The notes beneath the pieces were generated by a model. That model was not told the DNA's origin. It saw nothing but the letters and a program-made list of their open reading frames with translations, and ran no database searches. From an uncultured Ruminococcus sp. (GTDB taxonomy: Bacteria > Bacillota > Clostridia > Oscillospirales > Ruminococcaceae), in contig CAMNFV010000004.1 of NCBI GenBank assembly GCA_946537515.1, forward strand, positions 1 to 42,489: a stretch of DNA of 42,489 nt, read 5' to 3'. A program made the position numbers and the translations under genes. Positions 1 to 5,983 of the stretch are shown piece by piece (position 1 is the first letter of the stretch; the number at the start of each line of letters is the position of its first letter).

Positions 1-96
1 AGATTGTTGTTGCGTCACATGAACGTATGAATTCTATGATAACCAATGCGCCAAAGGGCGCTTTAGCAAAATGGCTGCCGGTCCTACCGGCCGGTT

Positions 97-591
97 CTAC
101 CGACCGGCTCGTTTCAATAATAACTGCGCGGTCAAACCGGTGAATAATCCCGCGAGCGATCCGCTGACAAGCAGCAGCGGCAGATAGGCCGCCACGCTGA
201 CAGACCGCATCACCGCGATTGCTGCCGCAATCTGTCCGCAGTTATGGAACATCGCACCGATGACGCTGCAAAGCCAGATCTGCTTTTCCGGCAGAATTTT
301 CCGCAGGAGCAGCATTCCGAGCAGACAGCAGACCGCTCCGCTCGCCGAATACAGCAGCGCCGAAGGATTCCCGCCGAATATCGCGCCGAGCAATACCCGC
401 ACCGCAACGATCATTGCAGTTTCATGCGGGCGGTAGCGGAATACCGCATATACCGTCACGATATTGGCAAGGCCGAGCTTGATGCCGGGAATCGGAAACG
501 GATTCGGGATCCGCAGCTCGATCACAAACATGATCAGCGCGATTCCGGCGAGGAGCCCCAGCTCTGTTAAGCGTTTCGTCTGCATCCTCAT
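97..591 (-). CDS. eetB: Gx transporter family protein (EetB-like, PF07456)
   Basis: A 164-residue polytopic membrane protein with about five hydrophobic segments, starting MRMQTKRLTELGLLAGIALI. The segments 'IRIPNPFPIPGIKLGLANIV' (near residues 25-45) and 'GAIFGGNPSALLYSASG' are typical of the Hpre_diP_synt_I/Gx transporter family. The family name comes from heptaprenyl diphosphate synthase component I, but these proteins look like small ECF-type membrane components. In Listeria a homologue (EetB) sits with EetA, ApbE and flavoproteins in the extracellular electron transfer locus. Here the gene overlaps the EetA-like gene by 4 bases (ATGA) and is last of the minus-strand unit, so it is probably co-translated. 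The exact transported molecule is unknown. The symbol is assigned by analogy, from memory of that locus. No clear terminator is visible in positions 1-96. Confidence 0.85.
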   Translation of the reverse strand: MRMQTKRLTELGLLAGIALIMFVIELRIPNPFPIPGIKLGLANIVTVYAVFRYRPHETAMIVAVRVLLGAIFGGNPSALLYSASGAVCCLLGMLLLRKILPEKQIWLCSVIGAMFHNCGQIAAAIAVMRSVSVAAYLPLLLVSGSLAGLFTGLTAQLLLKRAGR

Positions 592-944
592 GCCGCACCG
601 TCCTCTGCAAACCGGACGATCAGCTTATGCGGCAGACAGACCAGCGGCAGATGCTCTGATTTGAGCGTCCCCATTCTCACGCAGGTCTGATCGGGACAGT
701 CCGCCGTATCCACACGCACCGTTCCGTCCTCGATGACAACATTATTATATCCGCCGTCTGCTGCCGGAATGCGTATGGTTTGATTGTCCGCGGAATTGAG
801 ATCAAATGTATAAAGCAGCTTGCCGTCCTGCACGATTTCAATGCGGTTTGCAGGCGCCTTCCGGAGCATATAAACCGAAAGTGCGGCCGCGATCAAAAAG
901 ACCGCCGCTGCGGCTGCCGCAATGATTTTAGTTTGTTTCGTCAT
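588..944 (-). CDS. eetA: NusG domain II-containing protein (EetA-like, PF07009)
   Basis: A 118-residue protein with one N-terminal membrane anchor (residues about 7-27) and an extracytoplasmic NusG-II domain. The family's conserved cysteine signature is present: 'DCPDQTCVRMG' followed by 'VCLPHKLIV'. The domain is unrelated in role to transcription factor NusG itself; stand-alone versions occur next to ApbE and Gx transporter genes. The gene overlaps apbE by 17 bases upstream and eetB by 4 bases downstream, so all three form one unit. By analogy with Listeria EetA it probably helps in electron transfer or flavoprotein assembly at the outer face of the membrane. The three cysteines could bind a metal or form a disulfide; this is inference. 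Confidence 0.85.
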   Translation of the reverse strand: MTKQTKIIAAAAAAVFLIAAALSVYMLRKAPANRIEIVQDGKLLYTFDLNSADNQTIRIPAADGGYNNVVIEDGTVRVDTADCPDQTCVRMGTLKSEHLPLVCLPHKLIVRFAEDGAA

Positions 945-1974
945 GCCGGATCACCCTGCTTTGCAATTCACGCTTCGGCTGAAATTTCTGCTCCAGCCCC
1001 TCTGTCAGGCAGACTTCGCCGTCTGTGGTCACGAGCAGCATTTCAAAGCCGCCGTTCTGCCGCCAGTAGTCTGCTGCGGCATCCGTACCCATGACAAACA
1101 GCGCCGTCGAAAGCGCATCACATTCCACACCGCATTCCCCGATTACCGTAACTGCGGCAAGCCCGTTGTCCGCAGGCGCGCCGGTTTCCGGATCGAGAAT
1201 ATGCCAGTAACGATTGCCGCCATCATCCGTGAAATACCGCTCATAATTGCCCGAGGTAATCACCGCCTGATTGTCTGCGGGGAGTGTCCCGAGCAGCTGA
1301 TCCGGTGAAAAGGGATCGGTCACGCCGACTGTCCATGTGCTGCCGTCCGGTTTTTTGCCGAGCGCCTGCACATTGCCGCCGAGATTGATGATCGCGGATG
1401 TGATACCGTGCTGCTTGAAAATTTCCGTTACCGCATCACCGGTATACCCCTTTGCAACTGCACCGAGATCGAGCTCTGTCTCCTTCGGGATCGTCACGGA
1501 ATCTCCCTCGTGCGAGATCAGCCGGTCATCACAGAATTGCAGCAGATTCTCAATTTCCGATGCATCCGGAACGCGGTATTCGCCGGTTGTGAAGCCCCAT
1601 GTCCGCAGCACCGGATAAAGCGAAATACAGAGCGCACCGTTCGTATTCTGACCGATGCGCTCTGCTGTTTCAAGAATCGCCGCCGTATCGGCAGAGACTC
1701 TGACCGCAGCGCCGTCCGCGTGATTGATCGCATAGAGATCGCTCTGCGAATCCGTCACGGAAAGCGTCTGCTCCAGCGTCCGGATGCGTTCTTCGGCTTC
1801 CTTTACGGCAGCCGAAGCATCCTTGCCGTAGGCTTTGAGGTTCATATAGGTATCCATTGCGAACAGATCTGCCGATGCAGGGGCGGAATCCGCTTCCTGC
1901 GCAGGATCGCCGCAGCCTGTCAGCAAAATCAAAGTCAGCAGCGATGCCGCAAAAGCTCTGTATTTCATTCGCAT
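928..1974 (-). CDS. apbE: FAD:protein FMN transferase, lipoprotein (ApbE)
   Basis: A 348-residue ApbE family protein that attaches FMN covalently to a Thr/Ser of target flavoproteins outside the cytoplasm. A lipoprotein signal peptide with lipobox 'LLTGC' gives a lipidated Cys near residue 21. The ApbE core follows: 'FAMDTYMNLKAYG', 'LDLGAVAKGYTGDAV', 'INLGGNVQALG' and 'HILDPETGAPAD', the last two being flavin- and Mg-binding regions. Likely targets are its neighbours: the membrane FMN-binding protein upstream carries a perfect flavinylation motif, and the Tp47-like surface protein carries a related one. Start ATG 1974 follows AAGGAG closely; an in-frame ATG two codons later (1968) has better spacing and may be the real start. 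A good promoter lies at 2001-2029, so apbE-eetA-eetB can be made independently. Confidence 0.95.
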   Translation of the reverse strand: MRMKYRAFAASLLTLILLTGCGDPAQEADSAPASADLFAMDTYMNLKAYGKDASAAVKEAEERIRTLEQTLSVTDSQSDLYAINHADGAAVRVSADTAAILETAERIGQNTNGALCISLYPVLRTWGFTTGEYRVPDASEIENLLQFCDDRLISHEGDSVTIPKETELDLGAVAKGYTGDAVTEIFKQHGITSAIINLGGNVQALGKKPDGSTWTVGVTDPFSPDQLLGTLPADNQAVITSGNYERYFTDDGGNRYWHILDPETGAPADNGLAAVTVIGECGVECDALSTALFVMGTDAAADYWRQNGGFEMLLVTTDGEVCLTEGLEQKFQPKRELQSRVIRHDETN

Positions 1975-2000
1975 TTCACTCCTTGCCGTTATTCAGCTTG

Positions 2001-2029
2001 ATTATAACTTTTTCTGTTATAAAAATCAA
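2001..2029 (-). promoter_or_regulatory. Sigma-A promoter of apbE-eetA-eetB
   Basis: On the minus strand TTGATT and TATAAT are separated by exactly 17 bases, ending 27 bases before the apbE start. This gives the three downstream genes their own promoter inside the larger minus-strand cluster. No TTAG...CTAA box is seen here, unlike at the main divergent promoters. Confidence 0.7.
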
Positions 2030-2046
2030 TGGGCGATAGAGAATCG

Positions 2047-2087
2047 GAAATGAGAAATTAGAAGTTGCGGTATCGCTTCGCGATGAT
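2047..2087. repeat. Dispersed intergenic repeat, copy 1 (hairpin-bearing)
   Basis: The segment 'gaaatgagaaattagaag' is followed by 'ttgcggtatcgcttcgcgat' and then 'gat'. The same layout recurs at 18069-18118. The 3' part is a small hairpin, ATCGC-TTC-GCGAT, while the other copy has ATGCGC-TTT-GCGCAT. The flanks are shared but both stem arms differ in a paired way. It lies between the FMN-binding protein gene and apbE. Confidence 0.6.
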
Positions 2088-2154
2088 TTTTATAATAGCC
2101 GGATGCACGCATGACAGCATCGCCGCAGCCGGCCTTTTGGCGGACTTCCGATCA

Positions 2155-3510
2155 TCAGCAGCGGGCGGAGTCCAGCGCAGCGCGGACAGCGGACATGATG
2201 CCGTTCGAGCTGTATGTCGCGCCGGAGCACGCATCCACATCCGGAGACTGCGCATTCAAAATTGCAGGAATGACGATGTTTTTCGCATCATTGAAATAGA
2301 AATCATCGCTTTCTTCCGTCGAACCGGTGATATCGGTGATGCGGTCATCCTGAATCGTGACCTGTACGGTGATATTGCCGTCATAGCCGTAAGCCGTGCC
2401 GGTGAATGTGCCGTCCTGATAGATGCGCTGCGGTGCCTGTTCTTCCGGCTCTGCTGCGGGTTCGGAAGAATCCGGCGTTTCCTGCACAGCCTGTTCCGTA
2501 TTTTCGGTGTTCTCCCCGGCAGATTCTTCCGCAGAGGATTTATCCGCCGCTTCGGTTTCATCAGTTACGGCCGTTGTCGTTGTTTCATCTGTCCGTGATG
2601 ATTCATCAGCGGTCGTTTTGCCGGCTTTCTGCGTTGATTTTGTCAGATCGGTTTCCGTGGATTTGGTTTTCGCCGCTTCGGCATCGGTTTCCGCAGCATC
2701 ATCTGACGAAGAAACTTCTCTGATTTCCGCCGCCATGGTCTGACGGGTTTCGGGGGCTTTCCGGCCGTATGCCGATACTGCAAGACCGGTGAAAATGACT
2801 GCGAATGCCGCAACTGCCGCGGTATTCAGCGCAAATCGTTTCTCCGGCTTCTTTGCCGTCAGATACCACTTGCGCAGTCTGCATACAGCATAGCCGATGA
2901 ACACCGCGCCATACACCAGCAGGCTGAAAAATGCGCCGTCCCGGCCGGCCTTTGCTTTCTGATAATTCAGCAGCAGGACATGCGCCGGAATCAATGCATA
3001 AAATACATATGCGAGCCGCTGAATCGCCTTCCATTTTTTCGCCTTCATTTTTCTGCGGATCTTCTGCACGGAAAGCACCGTCAGCGGCAGCATGATCGCC
3101 ATGAGCAGAATACAGACGATCAGATTCGCCGCATCTGCCTGTTTGAGCCAGCGCGGCAGAAACGATATGCCGTAGCCGACGGCGTGACCGAGTGTCAGGA
3201 TTGCAGAAAAGATCGAAAGCTGGCTGCGCTGCGGCATGAGCTTTTTCATCAGCGGAGAGGAATTCGGCAGCGTGCCTGTCCACATGACAACCGCCCAGCA
3301 GGCGGCAGCGAGGGTACCCTTCGTGAGCTGTGCGAATACATAGTCATTCAGCCACGCCGGAATGCCCGCCGGATGCAGATTCACCAGACACACCGCCCCG
3401 ATGCTCAGAACTGCCGCCGCGATGTAAAACGGCGCCGGATGCTTGCGCAGCGTTCCGCCGCAGAAGATTGCAAAGCAGACGGCAATTCCGAGTGAAATCA
3501 GGAACAGCAT
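2155..3510 (-). CDS. Membrane FMN-binding protein with ferric-reductase-like transmembrane domain
   Basis: A 451-residue protein with an N-terminal bundle of six or seven membrane segments (residues about 1-250), an acidic Ser/Thr/Glu-rich linker (about 255-355) and a C-terminal FMN_bind domain (about 360-451). The C-terminal domain contains 'DACSGATYSS', the ApbE target motif; Thr432 is the expected FMN attachment residue. The membrane part resembles the YedZ/MsrQ/ferric reductase-like family: 'LTLGHAVGYG' (His109) and 'IPAHVLLLNY' (His177) fit heme-ligand positions. The usual 'LHRL.Y' His is replaced in 'AIQRLAY' (Gln164). The likely role is to pass electrons from the membrane through heme to FMN outside the cell, for example to ferric iron. 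The gene starts 3 bases after the Tp47-like gene and is probably co-transcribed with it from the iron-box promoter. Confidence 0.85.
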   Translation of the reverse strand: MLFLISLGIAVCFAIFCGGTLRKHPAPFYIAAAVLSIGAVCLVNLHPAGIPAWLNDYVFAQLTKGTLAAACWAVVMWTGTLPNSSPLMKKLMPQRSQLSIFSAILTLGHAVGYGISFLPRWLKQADAANLIVCILLMAIMLPLTVLSVQKIRRKMKAKKWKAIQRLAYVFYALIPAHVLLLNYQKAKAGRDGAFFSLLVYGAVFIGYAVCRLRKWYLTAKKPEKRFALNTAAVAAFAVIFTGLAVSAYGRKAPETRQTMAAEIREVSSSDDAAETDAEAAKTKSTETDLTKSTQKAGKTTADESSRTDETTTTAVTDETEAADKSSAEESAGENTENTEQAVQETPDSSEPAAEPEEQAPQRIYQDGTFTGTAYGYDGNITVQVTIQDDRITDITGSTEESDDFYFNDAKNIVIPAILNAQSPDVDACSGATYSSNGIMSAVRAALDSARC

Positions 3511-3513
3511 AAA

Positions 3514-4992
3514 TTATTCTCCGCGCTTTTTGCGTCCGAGAATTGCAGCCGCACCGGCAGCCGCAAGTACACCGGCGATTGCGCCGACACCTGCATCACC
3601 GGTCTTCGGAGAGGTGGTCGAACCGGTTTGGCTTGTCGAAGAGGATTTTGCTGTTGTTGTGGTGGTGACGACCGGAGTTGCTTTTCCGGTTGTGCTCGTG
3701 GCAGCGGAGGTTTCTGCTGCCTGACCGCCGATTGTGATATCGAGCGTCTTGGTGTAGCCGGTTGCAGCAACAACGAGCTGATAGCTGCCGTTTGCACCGT
3801 CTGCAAAGATCTTTGTCTGGCGGCTTTCAGCGTTAAAGTCGATGGCGCCGTTCTCATCAAAGATCTTCGCAGCGCCTCTGCCGGATGCGTTGTACTTGGT
3901 CTCACCGACCGTGACGGATGCGAGATTCTTGATGAAGTTTGCAGCTTCTGCATCGGTTGCATCATCTGCCTTGACGAGCTTTCCGTCTGCATATTTGACA
4001 GGCAGCTTATCGGTTGTCAGCGTGAAAGATGCACTCATATCTGCGTATTTGCCTTTGCCGTCGGAGAGCTTCAGCGAATAGCTGCCCGGCTTTGCGTCGG
4101 TATAGCTGATCTCGCCGTTCTCAACAGTAAAGCCGTCAGCAGCGCTGTATTTCTTCTCGTAATCTGCCGGAATGCCGGTCTCGGTGATCTTGGTCTTACC
4201 GGTGCCTGCGGCAGCATCTGCGGCCTTGATTTCACCTGCGAATTTCACAGGGATATAGGTATTTGCATCAACGGTGACATAGCCTGCCTTTGTGATCAGC
4301 ACGATCTCCTTGACGGTGCTGCCCATGAGGCCTGTATATGCTGCATAATCGAGCTTATTGCCGTGCGGCTCTTCGGTCTTGATACCGGAAGACCACGCGA
4401 TCTCGCCGCGCCAGATATTCTGCTCGTGACGCATTGCATAGGCCTTGCCGTCAGCGGTTTTGAGAATCGCGCCGCGGTACTTGGTATCAAAGCCTTCCGG
4501 CTGATTGCCGAGGTCGATCAGATAGTCGCCCCAGGGAGTCGCGGTCGAAAGTTTGACTTCGAGCGCGGCCTTTTCCGGCGATGCATCCTGCACAGCGGAG
4601 AACTGCGCCTTGCCGTCCTTCAGGGTAACGGTCTTATATGCTTCCGGAGCGGCATCGAGCTTTGCAAAGCCGAAATTATTGGTGCCGAGTGCATCGAGAT
4701 CAGCCTGCGAAATGGCGACCGGATAGGTCACGCCGAGGATGGTATCGCTGCCGTTGTTGTAGGAGCCTTCAAAAAGCTCGCCCTCACCGTTCTTGAGTGC
4801 CTTGGTCTTGGTTGCAGATGTGACCGCATCGACTTCGCCTGCGCCCTCGCCGAGCTCAGCGGCATAAAAATCGGTATAGGGAATATTCATGGTGCCGTAG
4901 ACCATGGTATCCTCTGCCGCGGCAGAAAGCGGCATCGCAGAAAGCGTGACCGCCGCAGCTGCGGCTGCTGTCAGAATGTGAATCGGTTTCAT
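3514..4992 (-). CDS. Tp47 domain C-like surface protein with SPKTG sortase-type anchor
   Basis: A 492-residue secreted protein. The ORF track starts at 5016, but ATG 4992 follows AAGGAGAG with good spacing and begins directly with the signal peptide (residues 1-26). The mature N terminus has 'MVYGTMNIPYTDFYAAE', then 'EVDAVTSATKTKA' (residues 53-65) and 'LGVTYPVAIS', all typical of clostridial proteins annotated as penicillin-binding Tp47 domain C-containing. About 200 residues of repeated beta-rich modules follow, then a Ser/Thr linker, 'SPKTGDAG', a hydrophobic segment and 'GRKKRGE': a sortase-like cell-wall sorting signal. DAVTSATKT closely resembles the flavinylation motif DACSGATYS of the next gene, with Ser for Gly. 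It is the first gene of the minus-strand cluster. A flavin- or metal-carrying surface role is inferred; penicillin binding is not supported by the context. Confidence 0.75.
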   Translation of the reverse strand: MKPIHILTAAAAAAVTLSAMPLSAAAEDTMVYGTMNIPYTDFYAAELGEGAGEVDAVTSATKTKALKNGEGELFEGSYNNGSDTILGVTYPVAISQADLDALGTNNFGFAKLDAAPEAYKTVTLKDGKAQFSAVQDASPEKAALEVKLSTATPWGDYLIDLGNQPEGFDTKYRGAILKTADGKAYAMRHEQNIWRGEIAWSSGIKTEEPHGNKLDYAAYTGLMGSTVKEIVLITKAGYVTVDANTYIPVKFAGEIKAADAAAGTGKTKITETGIPADYEKKYSAADGFTVENGEISYTDAKPGSYSLKLSDGKGKYADMSASFTLTTDKLPVKYADGKLVKADDATDAEAANFIKNLASVTVGETKYNASGRGAAKIFDENGAIDFNAESRQTKIFADGANGSYQLVVAATGYTKTLDITIGGQAAETSAATSTTGKATPVVTTTTTAKSSSTSQTGSTTSPKTGDAGVGAIAGVLAAAGAAAILGRKKRGE

Positions 4993-5069
4993 ACAGTTTC
5001 TCTCCTTATGGTTCATTCGGTACGCCGCTGTCTGCGGCGCGTAGACTTTGCGGGTAGTTTATGCACATA

Positions 5070-5085
5070 GTTAGGTTCACCTAAC
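5070..5085. promoter_or_regulatory. DtxR/IdeR-like iron box 1
   Basis: GTTAGGT-TC-ACCTAAC is a perfect 7+2+7 inverted repeat. The run TTAGGTTCACCTAACC closely matches the known IdeR/DtxR operator core (TTAGGTTAGSCTAACC). It lies in the leader of the minus-strand surface protein gene, downstream of its promoter, where bound repressor could block transcription. The DtxR-like regulator at 8729 is the obvious candidate ligand. Confidence 0.65.
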
Positions 5086-5125
5086 CAAGCGCGGATAATC
5101 AGGCCGGACCTGACATCCGGCACAA

Positions 5126-5139
5126 TTAGCACATACTAA
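5126..5139. promoter_or_regulatory. TTAG-N6-CTAA box 2
   Basis: TTAGCACATACTAA sits about 11 bases downstream of the minus-strand -10 element, at the expected transcription start. Same half-sites as the other boxes in this region, with a less perfect centre. Confidence 0.5.
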
Positions 5140-5149
5140 CCCGATGCAT

Positions 5150-5178
5150 ATTATACCATTTAAATCGGAATTTGTCAA
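5150..5178 (-). promoter_or_regulatory. Sigma-A promoter of the minus-strand flavoprotein cluster
   Basis: On the minus strand TTGACA and TATAAT are separated by 17 bases, a consensus promoter. Two TTAG...CTAA boxes (5126-5139 and 5070-5085) lie immediately downstream, consistent with iron-dependent repression. The leader to ATG 4992 is about 150 bases. Confidence 0.8.
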
Positions 5179-5288
5179 GCGAAAAAAATAAAATCAAAAA
5201 CCTTGTGCAAAGCGCATAATGCAGATGGTTAGTTACGGCAAACTATCTGTTTGATTCTCCGAATTTGTTGTTTCCGCTTTGATTCGCC

Positions 5289-5317
5289 TTGACAAAACCA
5301 TAGTAAAGTGCTAGAAT
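5289..5317 (+). promoter_or_regulatory. Sigma-A promoter of feoA-feoA-feoB
   Basis: TTGACA, a 17-base spacer and TAGAAT. Palindromic iron boxes at 5324-5341 and 5360-5373 cover the expected start point and early leader. A weaker GTTAGTT...AAACTA imperfect repeat lies upstream near 5227-5246. Confidence 0.8.
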
Positions 5318-5323
5318 ATTAAC

Positions 5324-5341
5324 GGTTAGAGAAATCTAACC
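5324..5341. promoter_or_regulatory. DtxR-like iron box 3 at the feo transcription start
   Basis: GGTTAGA-GAAA-TCTAACC is a perfect 7+4+7 inverted repeat starting 7 bases after the feo -10 element. Its position would allow steric blockage of RNA polymerase. The half-site matches the boxes on the minus-strand side. Confidence 0.65.
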
Positions 5342-5359
5342 GATATCTTGCTATCCGAA

Positions 5360-5373
5360 TTAGCAAAAGCTAA
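5360..5373. promoter_or_regulatory. TTAGC-N4-GCTAA box 4
   Basis: TTAGCAAAAGCTAA, a perfect inverted repeat in the feoA leader 23 bases before the start codon. Nearly the same sequence recurs before feoB (5948-5961) and before the DUF2325 gene (9178-9191). Confidence 0.55.
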
Positions 5374-5396
5374 CAATTAGAAAGGAAGTCTTTCGT

Positions 5397-5609
5397 ATGT
5401 TACCGCTCAGCCTTGCAGAGGCGGAAACCGAGCATACAATCCGTAAAATCGGCGGAAGCCCGGAATTGAAGCAGCATCTGGAAAATCTCGGCTTCACGGT
5501 CGGCGGAACCGTCACGCTCATCAATACCCTCGGCGAAAATGTGATCGTAAAGGTCAAGGAATCCCGCGTTGCAATCGGCGCGGATATGGCACGGAAAATC
5601 ATGGTGTAA
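5397..5609 (+). CDS. feoA: FeoA domain protein 1
   Basis: A 70-residue SH3-like FeoA protein: 'HTIRKIGGSPELKQHLENLGFTVGGTVTLIN' followed by 'NVIVKVKESRVAIGADMARKIMV'. FeoA is a small cytoplasmic partner of the ferrous iron transporter FeoB and probably modulates its activity. The start follows AAAGGAAG with an 8-base spacing. It is the first gene of the feo operon, directly downstream of the iron-box promoter. Two separate FeoA genes before FeoB are common in Clostridia. Confidence 0.93.
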   Translation: MLPLSLAEAETEHTIRKIGGSPELKQHLENLGFTVGGTVTLINTLGENVIVKVKESRVAIGADMARKIMV

Positions 5610-5693
5610 GCGGAAAACCGCTGCCGGATGATAATTGTCGGCACGCGGCCGGAGATGAACACTGCGGCCGCTGCTGAAAAGGAGGAAAATGGC

Positions 5694-5915
5694 ATGAAGA
5701 CATTACGGGATGTTCCGATCGGTGAAACAGCAAAGGTTGTCAAGCTGCGCGGAACAGGCGCGATCAAGCGCCGGATTATGGACATGGGCATTACACGCGG
5801 CGTAGAGATCTACGTGCGCAAGGTCGCACCGCTCGGAGATCCGATTGAAATCAAGGTGCGCGGCTATGAGCTTTCGCTCCGCAAAGCGGATGCTGAACTC
5901 GTGGAAGTCGAGTAA
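5694..5915 (+). CDS. feoA: FeoA domain protein 2
   Basis: A 73-residue second FeoA: 'TLRDVPIGETAKVVKLRGTGAIKRRIMDMGITRGVEIYV' and 'APLGDPIEIKVRGYELSLRKADAELVEV', closer to the canonical FeoA pattern than copy 1. The ORF track opens at 5628, but ATG 5694 is preceded by AAAGGAGG and begins at the conserved MKTLRDVPIG, so the upstream 22 codons are not used. It acts with FeoB, the next gene 68 bases downstream. Confidence 0.95.
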   Translation: MKTLRDVPIGETAKVVKLRGTGAIKRRIMDMGITRGVEIYVRKVAPLGDPIEIKVRGYELSLRKADAELVEVE

Positions 5916-5947
5916 AACTTTTTATTCTGTATATTTTTATGTAGCGG

Positions 5948-5961
5948 TTAGCATAAGCAAA
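5948..5961. promoter_or_regulatory. Possible iron box before feoB
   Basis: TTAGCATAAGCAAA differs by one base from a perfect TTAGC-N4-GCTAA palindrome. It lies 22 bases before the feoB start. It may mark an internal regulated start or may be chance. Confidence 0.35.
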
Positions 5962-5983
5962 TCGCGGGAAAGGAAGAATCAGA

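Noticed and set aside
1-96. Hairpins GCGCC-AAAG-GGCGC and the CCGGT-rich inverted repeat near 48-108
   Set aside because: No T tract follows on the minus strand, and one overlaps the eetB stop codon; not convincing as a terminator, and nothing else is seen in this stretch.
3628-5070. 480-codon plus-strand ORF opposite the Tp47-like gene
   Set aside because: Antisense shadow; the minus-strand product has signal peptide, conserved motifs and a sorting signal.
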